Notes: generated by a model from the letters alone, not told the origin. Numbered from the stretch's first letter, positions 9,750 through 18,594 are shown. The stretch is 64,000 bases of DNA from Streptomyces fulvoviolaceus (GCF_000718165.1 NZ_JOEY01000006.1:177802-241801); one strand, 5' to 3'. Made by a program: numbers and translations.

Positions 9750-11657
9750 CTATGCCACCGCCTCGCTCGCCGCCGCTATCTCCGTCGCGCCGCCCTCCCC
9801 CGGCTCGAACTGCGTCCGGTACAGCTCGGCGTACCGTCCGCCGAGCGCGAGAAGTTCCTCGTGGGTGCCCCGCTCCACGATCCGTCCGGCCTCGACGACC
9901 AGGATCTGGTCGGCCGCCCGTACCGTGGACAGCCGGTGGGCGATCACGACGGCCGTCCTGCCCTCCAGTGCCTCCGCGAGGGCCTCCTGGACGGCGGCCT
10001 CCGAGGTGTTGTCGAGGTGGGCGGTGGCCTCGTCGAGGATGACGACACGCTGGCGGGCCAGGAGGAGCCGGGCGATGGTCATGCGCTGGCGTTCGCCGCC
10101 GGAGAGCCGGTAGCCGCGCTCCCCGACCACGGTGTCGAGGCCGTCGGGCAGGGACCGTACGAGGGCGTCGAGGCGGGAGCGTCGCAAGGCGTCCCAGAGT
10201 TCGGTCTCGGTCGCCTCCGGGCGGGCCAGCAGCAGGTTCGCGCGGACCGTGTCGTGGAAGAGGTGACCGTCCTGGGTGACCATGCCGAGAGTCGAGCGCA
10301 GGGAGGCCGCGCTCAGGTCCCGCACGTCGACCTCGCCGATCCGGACCGCACCCGCGTCGACGTCGTACAGCCGCGGCAGCAGCTGCGCGATGGTCGACTT
10401 GCCGGCGCCGGACGAGCCGACGAGCGCGACCGTCTGGCCGGGTTCGGCGCGGAAGGAGATGCCGTGCAGGACCTCGGCGCCGCCCCGGGTGTCGAGGGAG
10501 GCCACCTCTTCCAGGGAGGCCAGGGAGACCTTGTCGGCGGACGGGTAGCCGAAGCGGACGTCGGAGAACTCGACGGAGACCGGGCCCGCCGGGACCTCGA
10601 CCGCGTCCGGCTTCTCCTCGATCAGCGGCTTGAGGTCGAGCACCTCGAAGACGCGCTCGAAGCTGACGAGGGCGCTCATCACCTCGACGCGGGCGCCGGC
10701 GAGTGCGGTGAGCGGCGCGTACAGACGGGTCAGCAGCAGGGCGAGGGCCACGACGGCGCCCGGCTCCAGGGTGCCGCGCAGGGCGAACCAGCCGCCGAGG
10801 CCGTAGACCAGGGCCAGTGCCAGGGCCGACACCAGGGTCAGCGCGGTGATGAACAGGGACTGGGCGGTCGCGGTCCGGACGCCGATGTCCCGCACGTGGC
10901 CGGCGCGGGCCGCGAACTCCTCGGACTCCTGCTCGGGGCGGCCGAAGAGCTTGATCAGGGTGGCGCCGGGTGCCGAGAAGCGCTCGGTCATCCTGGTGCC
11001 CATGGCCGCGTTCAGTTCGGCGGCCTCCCGCTGCATGCGGGCCATGCGGCTGCCCATGCGCCGGGCCGGGATCACGAACACCGGGAGCAGTGCGAGGGCG
11101 AGCAGGGTGATCTGCCAGGAGAGGGTGAGCATGACGACGAGCGTGAGCAGCAGGGTGACCAGGTTGCTGACCACTCCGGACAGGGTGTTGCTGAAGGCGC
11201 GCTGCGCGCCGATGACGTCGTTGTTGAGACGGGAGACGAGCGCTCCCGTACGAGTGCGTGTGAAGAACGCGACCGGCATGCGCTGCACATGATCGAACAC
11301 AGCCGTCCGCAGATCGAGGATGAGTCCTTCTCCGAGCGTCGCCGAAAGCCGTCGGCCGAGGACACCGAGCGCCGCCTCCGCGACCGCGATGAGGGCGATG
11401 AGCAGGGCCAGACGTACGACCATGCCCTCGTCGTGGCCCGACACGATCGCGTCCACGACCTGTCCGGCCAGGACGGGGGTCGCGACGGCGAGCAGCGCGG
11501 TCGCCACCCCGAGCACCACGAAGCGCGCGATGCGGGTGCGGTGCGGGCGGGCGAAGGCGCCTATCCGGCGGAGGGTCGCGCGGGCGAAGGGGCGGCGTTC
11601 CTGTTCGGCGTTCATGACACTGTGCAGCTGTGTCCAGGCTGTGGTCTCCATGCTCAT
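9750..11657 (-). CDS. ABCB-type multidrug exporter half-transporter
   Basis: 635 residues, an exporter-type ABC half-transporter acting as a dimer in the membrane. Transmembrane domain ~25-330 with six helices; nucleotide-binding domain ~385-620 with Walker A GSSGAGKST, Q-loop TQDGHLF, signature LSGGERQR, Walker B VVILDEAT and switch His in VIAHRLS. A short extra segment (YPSADKVSLASLEEVASLDT) sits before strand 3 of the NBD. The start ATG has no Shine-Dalgarno; a good -10 ends only seven bases upstream, so the mRNA is probably leaderless. The promoter carries a SoxR-like box. In S. coelicolor an ABC transporter (SCO7008) is a reported SoxR target and icdA is SCO7000; the same pairing within ~13 kb here supports orthology (recalled). 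Confidence 0.9.
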   Translation of the reverse strand: MSMETTAWTQLHSVMNAEQERRPFARATLRRIGAFARPHRTRIARFVVLGVATALLAVATPVLAGQVVDAIVSGHDEGMVVRLALLIALIAVAEAALGVLGRRLSATLGEGLILDLRTAVFDHVQRMPVAFFTRTRTGALVSRLNNDVIGAQRAFSNTLSGVVSNLVTLLLTLVVMLTLSWQITLLALALLPVFVIPARRMGSRMARMQREAAELNAAMGTRMTERFSAPGATLIKLFGRPEQESEEFAARAGHVRDIGVRTATAQSLFITALTLVSALALALVYGLGGWFALRGTLEPGAVVALALLLTRLYAPLTALAGARVEVMSALVSFERVFEVLDLKPLIEEKPDAVEVPAGPVSVEFSDVRFGYPSADKVSLASLEEVASLDTRGGAEVLHGISFRAEPGQTVALVGSSGAGKSTIAQLLPRLYDVDAGAVRIGEVDVRDLSAASLRSTLGMVTQDGHLFHDTVRANLLLARPEATETELWDALRRSRLDALVRSLPDGLDTVVGERGYRLSGGERQRMTIARLLLARQRVVILDEATAHLDNTSEAAVQEALAEALEGRTAVVIAHRLSTVRAADQILVVEAGRIVERGTHEELLALGGRYAELYRTQFEPGEGGATEIAAASEAVA

Positions 11658-11664
11658 GGGAGAG

Positions 11665-11695
11665 AACGTAGGACCTCGAGCGTTGTTGAGGTCAA
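11665..11695 (-). promoter_or_regulatory. SoxR-type promoter: -35/-10 with 19-bp spacer and dyad
   Basis: On the minus strand TTGACC (11695-11690), 19 bp, TACGTT (11670-11665). The 18-bp element CCTCGAGCGTTGTTGAGG (plus strand, 11674-11691) fills the spacer; its ends match the SoxR consensus CCTCAA...TTGAGG at 11 of 12 outer positions and symmetry extends to GACCTC/GAGGTC. Over-long 19-bp spacers with a central dyad are the hallmark of MerR-family activation by DNA twisting. The expected start of transcription coincides with the ATG at 11657. Confidence 0.65.
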
Positions 11696-11729
11696 CACTC
11701 CCTTGATGTCCCCCCGCACGAAGGATCCG

Positions 11730-12785
11730 ATGACCGTACGTAAGCCCCTGTCCCCGCTCCCGCAACCCGCCGTTGACACAGGGTGGAGAACCTCTCCAGA
11801 TGTGACTGCGGTACAACTCCCCGATGTTCCCGAGGGACGACTCCCCCGACGCGTCCCCACCCGCCAGATCCGTCAGATCCTCGTTCTCCTTCCGCTCCTC
11901 CTCGTCTCCTTCGTCGCCGTGCAGCACCGGTCCGTGCTCGTCGAGGGCTTCGGCCATCTGCGGCACGCCCAGTGGCCGTGGCTGCTGGCCGCGGTCGGTG
12001 CCACCTGTCTGACGTGGGTGGCCGCGTCCTTCACCCGGCAGGGTGCCGTCGTCGAGCGGCTGCCCCGGCGGCGACTGCTGGCCACGCAGTTCGCGGCGGG
12101 CGCGGCCAACCACCTGCTGCCGACGGGCCTCGGCGCGGGCGCCGTCAATCTGCGCTTCATGACCGTGTGCGGGCTGCCGCTCGCCCGCTCCTCCGCCGCG
12201 CTCGCCCTGTATCTGCTGGCGGAGACGATCGGCCGGCTGACCCTGCTGGCCGCGCTGCTCGTCGCCTTCCCCGGCGCGCTGCGGCTCGGCACGCTGCTGC
12301 CCGACGGCGCCGTCGGCCCGCTGCTGCTGGGACTGGGTGCGGCCGTCGTCGTGGCCGCGGGTGTGCTCGCGTTCGTACGCCGGATACGGACGGCCGTGTG
12401 CTCCTTCCTGCGGACCGCGCTGGGCGAGGCCCGCTCGGTGCACACCCGCCCGGCCCGGGCGCTGGCACTGTGGGGCGGTTCGCTCGCCTTCCCCGCGCTG
12501 CAGGCGACCGGACTGGCCACGGTGGGGCTGGCGTTGGGACTGCCGGTGCCGCCCGTCCACATGGCGCTCGCGTATCTTGCGGCGACGTGCGCGGTCGCGC
12601 TGGTGCCCACGCCGGGCGGTCTCGGTTCGGTCGAGGCGGCGCTGGTGGTGGCCCTGGTGGCGACGGGCGGCCCGGTGGCCGTGGCCACGGCGGTGGTGCT
12701 CGCCTACCGGATCATCACCGTCTGGCTGCCGCTCGTGCCGGGGGCGTTGACGCTGGGCGCGCTGGTGCGGCTGAAGGTGATCTGA
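11730..12785 (+). CDS. Lysylphosphatidylglycerol synthase-like membrane protein (UPF0104)
   Basis: 351 residues with about eight membrane helices between ~50 and 345. It carries family hallmarks: AANHLLPTGLGAGAVNLRFM near 125 and the late LVPTPGGLGSVEAALVVAL motif. These proteins correspond to the flippase half of MprF and lack the synthase domain, so lipid transport or an unrelated membrane role is likely rather than lysine transfer. ATG 11730 follows AAGGA. The ~50 N-terminal residues are polar and Arg/Pro-rich. It diverges from the ABC exporter across a 72-bp gap holding the SoxR-type promoter and is convergent with the SDR gene, which ends 3 bp away. Confidence 0.85.
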   Translation: MTVRKPLSPLPQPAVDTGWRTSPDVTAVQLPDVPEGRLPRRVPTRQIRQILVLLPLLLVSFVAVQHRSVLVEGFGHLRHAQWPWLLAAVGATCLTWVAASFTRQGAVVERLPRRRLLATQFAAGAANHLLPTGLGAGAVNLRFMTVCGLPLARSSAALALYLLAETIGRLTLLAALLVAFPGALRLGTLLPDGAVGPLLLGLGAAVVVAAGVLAFVRRIRTAVCSFLRTALGEARSVHTRPARALALWGGSLAFPALQATGLATVGLALGLPVPPVHMALAYLAATCAVALVPTPGGLGSVEAALVVALVATGGPVAVATAVVLAYRIITVWLPLVPGALTLGALVRLKVI

Positions 12786-12788
12786 TAG

Positions 12789-13490
12789 CTACCAGGGCAC
12801 CGGTTGGCCGTCCCGGAAGAAGCCGCCGCTCGGGCCGTCGTCGGGCAGCGTCGCCGCCCATACGACGCCGGCGGCGCCCTCCGCGACCGGCCGCCCTCCG
12901 CCGCCGCCCATGTCCGTGGCGACCCAGCCCGGGCAGACCGCGTTGACCAGCACATGATGGCGGCGCAGTTCGCCGGCCAGGAGCCGGGTGAGGGCGTTGA
13001 GCGAGGCCTTGGAGACGCTGTAGGCCGGAGTCCCACCGGTCATCGACTGCAGGGAGCCGCCCTCGCTGCTCACGTTGACCACCCGCGGACGGGGGCTGCG
13101 CATCAGCAGCGGCAGCAGCGCCTGGGTGACCCGCCAGGCGCCGAACAGGTTGGTGTCCAGGGCCCGTTGGACCTCGTCCAGGTCGGCGGTCCGGGCCTGG
13201 GCCCAGGTGTCGTAGAGGATCGCGGCGTTGTTGACGATCACGTCGGCGCGGCCGAGCTCGCGGGTGACGCGGTCGGCCATGGCGGCGACGCTCGCGCCGT
13301 CGGAGACGTCGAGCTGTACGGCCGTCACCCGTCCGGCGCCCGGGTCGATGCGCGCGGCTGCGGCGCGCCCCTTGGCGAGGTCACGGGAGCCGAGGACCAC
13401 GTGATGGCCGCGGTGCGCGAGCTGTCGTACGACGTCGAGGCCGATGCCACGGTTGGCCCCGGTCACCACCGCGACGGGCAACACCTCCAT
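12789..13490 (-). CDS. Short-chain dehydrogenase/reductase (SDR)
   Basis: 233 residues with a full classical SDR set: TGANRGIG cofactor loop (~10-17), LDVSD acidic residue for adenine recognition, NNAAIL, catalytic Ser in NVSSEGGS, and YSVSK with Tyr/Lys. The Arg in NRGIG plus SRDL after beta2 suggests NADP(H) over NAD. It most resembles carbonyl-reductase-like members that begin VAVVTGANRGIG and act on small ketones or aldehydes; the substrate is not deducible. The ATG lacks a strong ribosome binding site but precedes the Rossmann fold at the usual distance. It starts 63 bp from the divergent enoyl-CoA hydratase. Confidence 0.85.
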   Translation of the reverse strand: MEVLPVAVVTGANRGIGLDVVRQLAHRGHHVVLGSRDLAKGRAAAARIDPGAGRVTAVQLDVSDGASVAAMADRVTRELGRADVIVNNAAILYDTWAQARTADLDEVQRALDTNLFGAWRVTQALLPLLMRSPRPRVVNVSSEGGSLQSMTGGTPAYSVSKASLNALTRLLAGELRRHHVLVNAVCPGWVATDMGGGGGRPVAEGAAGVVWAATLPDDGPSGGFFRDGQPVPW

Positions 13491-13553
13491 GCCGACCAGC
13501 CTGGCACACCCGCGAGTAACGTGCGGGGTCCGACCACGGAGAGGGGTTGCGCC

Positions 13554-14318
13554 ATGCCGGTCCGGATCGAGCGCCAGGGGCACGTCACCACGGTCGTCCT
13601 CGCCCGCCCCGAGGTCCGCAACGCGGTCGACGGCCCGGCGGCCGCCGAACTCACCGCGGCCTTCCGGGAGTTCGAGGCCGACGAAGAGGCCCGGGTGGCG
13701 GTGCTGTGGGGCGAGGGCGGCACGTTCTGCGCGGGCGCCGATCTCAAGGCACTCGGCACCGAGCACGGCAACCGGGTCGCGGAGGAGGGTGACGGGCCCA
13801 TGGGGCCGACCCGGCTGCGGTTGTCGAAGCCGGTGATCGCCGCGGTCGCGGGACACGCCGTGGCCGGTGGCCTGGAGCTGGCGCTCTGGTGCGATCTGCG
13901 GGTGGCGGAGGAGGACGCCGTCTTCGGGGTGTTCTGCCGGCGCTGGGGTGTGCCGCTGATCGACGGCGGTACGGTACGGCTGCCCCGGCTGATCGGCGCG
14001 AGCCGCGCGCTGGACATGATCCTGACGGGACGGCCGGTCCCGGCGCGGGAGGCGTACGAGTTCGGCCTCGCGAACCGTGTCGTCCCCACCGGCACCGCCC
14101 GCGCGGAGGCGGAGCAGCTCGCCGCCGCCATCGCCCACTTCCCGCAGGCGTGTCTGCGCGGCGACCGGGCCTCCGTCCTCGACCAGGACGGGCTGGACGA
14201 GGCGACCGCGATGCGGGGTGAACTCGCTTACGGCATGGGCGTGTTGGCGGAGGCCTTGGAGGGGGCCGGACGGTTCGCCTCCGGTGCGGGGCGGCACGGG
14301 ACGTTCACCGGTCTGTGA
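13554..14318 (+). CDS. Enoyl-CoA hydratase/isomerase (crotonase) family
   Basis: 254 residues of the crotonase fold. The oxyanion-hole segments are FCAGADLKAL and VAGHAVAGGLELALWCDLRV; the position of Glu144 of rat enoyl-CoA hydratase falls in FGVFCRRWGVPLIDGG, where Arg-Arg-Trp-Gly replaces the usual P-E-[LVI]-x-L-G, so the first catalytic Glu seems to be missing. That points to a crotonase branch with other chemistry rather than a standard beta-oxidation hydratase. GAGAGGGG precedes the ATG. The 3' end overlaps the convergent flavoprotein gene by 14 bp. Confidence 0.8.
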   Translation: MPVRIERQGHVTTVVLARPEVRNAVDGPAAAELTAAFREFEADEEARVAVLWGEGGTFCAGADLKALGTEHGNRVAEEGDGPMGPTRLRLSKPVIAAVAGHAVAGGLELALWCDLRVAEEDAVFGVFCRRWGVPLIDGGTVRLPRLIGASRALDMILTGRPVPAREAYEFGLANRVVPTGTARAEAEQLAAAIAHFPQACLRGDRASVLDQDGLDEATAMRGELAYGMGVLAEALEGAGRFASGAGRHGTFTGL

Positions 14319-15519
14319 GCGTCACCCGCACCGGCCCGCCCTTGGGATCGACGCGATGCGTCCAGCGGGCCGTCAGCTTCACCGTGCGGTTCGGAACGGC
14401 GGCCCGGAGGCGTTCGCGGTGCAGGTAGCGGCCGTCCTGGGTGACGTGCAGGACGGGTCGGGACAGCGAGGCCGTCGTGCGCAGGACGTACGGCAGACGG
14501 TCCGCCGGGGTGACCCGGTTCGGGGCGATCCAGCGCAGGGGCGGGTCGGCCATCAGGGGGACGGCCTGGGACCGTTCGGCACCCGCGAGCCGCTCCAGGA
14601 CCGCGTCGGCCACGTGCGCGCCTTCGCGGGCCGCCGTCGCCGCGCTCTCCACGGCGTGCAGCACGCTGCCGACGGCGAACACGCCGGGACGCGAGGTGTG
14701 CAGCGAGCCGTCGACGGCCGGGCCACGGGTGCCCGCGTCGAGGATCAGACCGCCACGCCGGGCCAGTTCGTGGTCCGGCACGAAGTCGCCGGTGAACACG
14801 ACGGTGTCGCAGGGCAGGACGGCGGTCCTGCCGTCGTGGTGCCGGACGCGTACGCCCGACAGCCGTCCGTGGCCGAGGAGTTCGGTGACCGTGGTGCCGG
14901 TGAGGAGCGGAACGCCTTGGCGGAGGCGGGCGTTGAGGGCGCGGGCGGGCGCGGTCTGCGGTCGGGGCAGGTCGGTGACCATCGCGACGACCATGGCTCC
15001 GGCGGCCCGTACGGTGTCGGCGGCCGCGTACGAGACGTCCTCGGCGCCGATCACCACCGCGCGCTTGCCGATGTGCTGTCCGTAGAGGTGCACGGCCTGC
15101 TGCAGTTCGCCCGTGGTGTACACCCCGGCCGGGCGGGTGCCGGGCACCAGCCGTGCGGCGCGCGGTCGTTCGCGCGCGCCGGTGGCCAGGACGACCGCGC
15201 GGGCGCCGATCACCTCCGGGCCGAGTGCGCCGACCGTGTGCAGCGCCAGGGGACCCGCCCAATCGAGGGCGGTCACCCCGGCGCGTACGGCCGCCCCGGC
15301 GCCCTGGGCCGCGGTGACGAGGAAGCGGGCGTACTCGGGGCCCGTCAGGGGGTGCAGCCAGGTGCCGTAGCCGCCGTGGGCGCAGTGCCGTGGCACTCCC
15401 CCGGCCTGTTGCTCCCGGTCCAGGACCTCGACCCGGCGCACACCGGCGGCGGCGAGGCGGGCGGCGGCGGCAAGTCCGGCAGGTCCGGCGCCCACCACGA
15501 GAACGGCGACCTCTCTCAC
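14305..15519 (-). CDS. GlpB-like NAD(P)/FAD-dependent oxidoreductase
   Basis: 404 residues of the two-dinucleotide-binding-domain flavoprotein fold: FAD motif VLVVGAGPAGLAAAARLAAA at the N-terminus, second motif around ALATGARERPRAAR (VVLATGARE), a GAEDVSYAAA segment where the NAD-binding Gly loop lies, and GVFAVGSVLH near the C-terminal FAD contact. It begins at GTG 15519, which overlaps the stop of the upstream GlpA-like gene (GTGA), so translation is coupled. Such a pair, with an FGGY kinase upstream, matches the GlpA/GlpB-type glycerol 3-phosphate or polyol oxidation modules of actinobacteria and Thermotoga. Electron transfer from GlpA-like to an acceptor is its probable job. Confidence 0.75.
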   Translation of the reverse strand: MREVAVLVVGAGPAGLAAAARLAAAGVRRVEVLDREQQAGGVPRHCAHGGYGTWLHPLTGPEYARFLVTAAQGAGAAVRAGVTALDWAGPLALHTVGALGPEVIGARAVVLATGARERPRAARLVPGTRPAGVYTTGELQQAVHLYGQHIGKRAVVIGAEDVSYAAADTVRAAGAMVVAMVTDLPRPQTAPARALNARLRQGVPLLTGTTVTELLGHGRLSGVRVRHHDGRTAVLPCDTVVFTGDFVPDHELARRGGLILDAGTRGPAVDGSLHTSRPGVFAVGSVLHAVESAATAAREGAHVADAVLERLAGAERSQAVPLMADPPLRWIAPNRVTPADRLPYVLRTTASLSRPVLHVTQDGRYLHRERLRAAVPNRTVKLTARWTHRVDPKGGPVRVTLTDR

Positions 15520-16937
15520 CCCCGGGCCTCCTCGAACAGCGCGCGCACGGCCGCACCGCAGTAGAAGCCCTGGCAGCGGCCCGCGCGCGCCCGGGTCCGG
15601 CGGCGCAGTCCGTCGAGGCCGGCCGGCGGGACCGTACTGGCGAGGGCGTCGCGGATCTCACCGCGGGAGACGCGCTCGCAGTGGCAGACGAGGGTGCCGT
15701 ACTCCGGGTCGGCCACGATGAGTTCGGGCCGTTGGTAGGGGCGCGGGAAGGCCTCGCCGAGGTTGGGCATGCGGACCGGGGCCAGGTCCTCGGCCGGTCC
15801 GAGATCCAGTCCGGCGTCCGTCAGCAGCTCCGTGACGTACGCGGCGATGGCGAGCGAGGCGGTCAGGCCGGTGGAGCGGATGCCGCCGACGGTGACGTAC
15901 GCCTGGTCGGGGTGGGCCGAGATGCGGTAGTCGTCCTCCTCGGTGGCGGCGCGCAGCCCGGCGTAGACGGCGGTGACCTCCTCGTCGAGCAGTTCGGGCA
16001 TGATGCGGCGGCCCTTCTCCCGCAGGAGCGCGAGCCCGTCGGCGGTCGAGTCGGTGGCGCATTTGTCGTGCAGGTCCTCGGCGGTGGGGCCGAGCAGGAC
16101 GTTGCCGTACACGGTGGGGGCGACCAGGACGCCCTTGCCGAGGGCCGTGGGAACGGGCAGGAGGATGTGGCGGACGAGATCGCGGGCGAGCTTGTCGAAG
16201 ACGAGGAGCTGGCCGCGGCGCGGGGTGACCGTGAAGTCGTCGTGGCCGAGGGCACGGTCGAGCGTGTCGGCGTGCAGACCGGCGGCGTTGATCAGCCAGC
16301 GGGCGCGCAGAGCGCCTCGGGCGGTGTGCAGCACATGCGTCTCGTCGCATCGACTCGCCTTCTCCACCCGGCAGTTGAGGTGGAGGTCGACTCCGTGCCG
16401 GACGGCCTGAGTCGCGTACGCCAGGGTCGTCGTCCAGGGGCAGATGATGCTCTCGCCGGGGACGTGGAGGGCGGCGCGCGCGCCGGGGCCCAAGTGCGGT
16501 TCACACTCGTACAGTTCGGCGGATCCGATCAGACGCGTGTCCCGGCAGGCGTTGCGCTCGGCCTTCCCCGCGAGGCGGGGCAGCGCGGCGAGTTGCTCCT
16601 CGTCCCAGGCTACGAGGAGGGCACCGACGGGTTCGACGGGGATGCCGGACTCCGCGGCGTACTCGGCCAGCAGGTGCGCGCCCTCGCGGACCAGCCGCGC
16701 CTCCAGCGAGCCGGGGACCGCGTCGAAACCGGTGTGCAAGATCGCGGTGTTGGCCTTCGAGGAGCCCTGGCCGACGTCGTCCTGTGCCTCGACGAGGGCG
16801 ACGCGCAAACGGGGGTGGTGGGCGAGCGCGCGGGCGATGGCGCTGCCGACAACTCCGGCTCCGACGACGGCGATGTCGTACGTCGACGATGGCAGCGGGC
16901 CGCGCCGGGTGACCGGTCCGTGAGTGCCGCCCGTCAT
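15516..16937 (-). CDS. GlpA-like FAD-dependent glycerol-3-phosphate dehydrogenase with BFD-type [2Fe-2S] tail
   Basis: 473 residues. DAO-type FAD fold: DIAVVGAGVVGSAIARALAH (~20), SSKANTAILHTGFD and GGIRSTGLTASLAI contacts. The last ~80 residues form a BFD-like domain with four Cys in CHCERVSRGEI and GRCQGFYCG that should bind a [2Fe-2S] cluster. This is the layout of GlpA-type glycerol-3-phosphate dehydrogenases; L-2-hydroxyacid oxidation is the main alternative. Start uncertain: ATG 16937 lacks a ribosome binding site, while GTG 16952, five codons upstream, has AGGG seven bases before it. Lies between the kinase, from which an interspersed repeat separates it, and the GlpB-like gene. Confidence 0.8.
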   Translation of the reverse strand: MTGGTHGPVTRRGPLPSSTYDIAVVGAGVVGSAIARALAHHPRLRVALVEAQDDVGQGSSKANTAILHTGFDAVPGSLEARLVREGAHLLAEYAAESGIPVEPVGALLVAWDEEQLAALPRLAGKAERNACRDTRLIGSAELYECEPHLGPGARAALHVPGESIICPWTTTLAYATQAVRHGVDLHLNCRVEKASRCDETHVLHTARGALRARWLINAAGLHADTLDRALGHDDFTVTPRRGQLLVFDKLARDLVRHILLPVPTALGKGVLVAPTVYGNVLLGPTAEDLHDKCATDSTADGLALLREKGRRIMPELLDEEVTAVYAGLRAATEEDDYRISAHPDQAYVTVGGIRSTGLTASLAIAAYVTELLTDAGLDLGPAEDLAPVRMPNLGEAFPRPYQRPELIVADPEYGTLVCHCERVSRGEIRDALASTVPPAGLDGLRRRTRARAGRCQGFYCGAAVRALFEEARG

Positions 16938-16965
16938 GAAAGTGGGCGGCACGACAGCACCCTGA

Positions 16966-17026
16966 AGGGGCGCGGGGCTGCATCGATCATGAGGCTCCGC
17001 CTCGCGGGCGCGACCAGCCACAACGG
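16966..17026. repeat. Interspersed Streptomyces repeat, long form
   Basis: On the plus strand AGGGGCGCGGGGCTG, a variable middle CATCGATCATGAGGCTCCGC, then CGGGCGCGACCAGCC. Nearly the same ends and middle appear at 52497-52552, and a shorter relative at 4674-4705. It can fold partly on itself. Here it sits inside a likely operon, between the FGGY kinase and the GlpA-like gene. Confidence 0.7.
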
Positions 17027-17060
17027 CGCCGCAGACTACCAACGGCCCAACGTGGCCCCC

Positions 17061-18500
17061 TCACCCGCGCACCCCCTGAAGCAACGTGGCCACCGCTCTC
17101 CGGAAGCCCGCCAGGCGTTCACCCGCTTCGTCGGCAGACACCCGCGGCTCATACACGGCGGCGGGCTTCCAGTCCGGCAGCGCGTCGACCACCTCCAGCC
17201 CGGGCTGGGCGCCGACACGGGCCAAGGCACCCGCACCCAGCGCCGTCGCGTCGGGCAACGCGGACACCTCAACAGGCCGTTGCAACAGATCTGCCTGGGT
17301 CTGCATGAGCAGCGCGGAACGCGTCAGGCCACCATCGACGCGCAGAACGTCAAGCGGCGAGCCGAGATCCACCGCCGCGGCCTCCGCAAGCTCCACGACC
17401 TGGGCCGCCAGTCCCTCGCACAGGGCACGCACCAGGTGTCCGGGCCCGGTGTCGAGGCCGAGTCCGGTGAGCGAGCCGCGCAGGTCGCCGCGCCACCAGG
17501 GGGCGGCGAGCCCGGCGAGCGCCGGGACGAAGGTCACGCCGCCACTGTCGGGCACGGCGCCGCCCACGGCGTCGAGGTCGGCGGCGCCCTTGATGACACC
17601 GAGGTCGGTGAGCCAGCGCACGGCGGAGGCGGCCGTGTACACCTGGCCGTCGAGGCAGTAGCTGGTGTCTCCGCCCAGCTGCCAGGCGACGCAGCTGACC
17701 AGTCCCGAGTCTCCGCGCCGAGGCGTGTCACCGGTGTGGGCCAGGAGGAACGCACCAGTGCCGTAAGTGCACTTGGCCTCGCCGGGTTCGGTGATGCGCT
17801 GGGCGAGGAGGGCGGCCTGCTGGTCGACGACAAGGCCGGTGAGCGGTATCTCAGGGCCGAACGCGGTGGTGGTGCCCACGAATCCGGCGTTGCCCACCAC
17901 CTCCGGCAGGCGCTCGCCGGACAGCGCGTACAACTCCAGCGCACGCACGGACCACTCCGCGCGGTCGAGATCCAGGAGCTGGGTGCGGCCGGCGGTGGCG
18001 GCGTCGGTGACGAAGGCGCCGGTGAGGCGATGGACCAGCCAGGCGTCGCTGGTGGTGACGACCCCCTCGGCGGTGAGGTGCCGTCGTATCCAGGCCATTT
18101 TGGGCGCGGCGAAGTACGGGTCGAGGGGCAGGCCGGTCAGATGGCGCAACTCATCCGCGTCATCTGCGAGTTCAGCGCACACGGACGAGGCCCGCCGGTC
18201 GTGCCAGACGAGGGCGTCGGTGAGCGGGCGGCCCGTCGCCGGGTCCCAGGCGAGCACGGTCTCGCCCTGGTTGGCGAGGCCCAGGGCCATGACGGGTTCC
18301 CGCGCCTCGGCCAGCGCGCGCGTCCCCGCCTCGACCACGGAGTCGTACAGCTGCGCCGGGTCGACCTCCGCCCGTCCGCCGGGCAGGGAGCGGGGCCGCA
18401 CCTCGGCGAAACCGGTGCCGATCACCCCGCGTTCGGGACAGACCACCAGGGCCTTGGTGCCGGACGTGCCCTGGTCGACGGCAAGCACCGGACCCGTCAT
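17061..18500 (-). CDS. FGGY-family carbohydrate (glycerol-like) kinase
   Basis: 479 residues of the sugar/polyol kinase family: N-terminal phosphate loop AVDQGTSGTKALVV, WHDRRAS substrate region, DAWLVHRLTGAFVTDAATA, YGTGAF and the C-terminal LRVDGGLTRSALLMQ / LPDATALGAGALA. QGTSGTK and the DGGLTRS signature fit glycerol kinases, but the length and divergence leave other polyols open. AGGAAGGGG precedes ATG 18500. It is the first gene of a minus-strand group with the GlpA- and GlpB-like flavoproteins, which together would phosphorylate a polyol and oxidise the phosphate. A palindrome 95 bp upstream may be the operator. Confidence 0.85.
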   Translation of the reverse strand: MTGPVLAVDQGTSGTKALVVCPERGVIGTGFAEVRPRSLPGGRAEVDPAQLYDSVVEAGTRALAEAREPVMALGLANQGETVLAWDPATGRPLTDALVWHDRRASSVCAELADDADELRHLTGLPLDPYFAAPKMAWIRRHLTAEGVVTTSDAWLVHRLTGAFVTDAATAGRTQLLDLDRAEWSVRALELYALSGERLPEVVGNAGFVGTTTAFGPEIPLTGLVVDQQAALLAQRITEPGEAKCTYGTGAFLLAHTGDTPRRGDSGLVSCVAWQLGGDTSYCLDGQVYTAASAVRWLTDLGVIKGAADLDAVGGAVPDSGGVTFVPALAGLAAPWWRGDLRGSLTGLGLDTGPGHLVRALCEGLAAQVVELAEAAAVDLGSPLDVLRVDGGLTRSALLMQTQADLLQRPVEVSALPDATALGAGALARVGAQPGLEVVDALPDWKPAAVYEPRVSADEAGERLAGFRRAVATLLQGVRG

Positions 18501-18594
18501 CGTGCCCCTTCCTCGGCGATCACAGCCCGACAGCCTGCCGCCGCTGCCGTGGTGCGTCAAGTGGAGCCTGCCTGGGGCTACTTACCCGCTGTTC

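Noticed and set aside
9312..12785. 1157-codon open frame on the plus strand
   Set aside because: Its first two thirds are antisense to the ABC exporter and are Gly/Arg/Asp-rich without domain structure; only the part from 11730 is a real gene.
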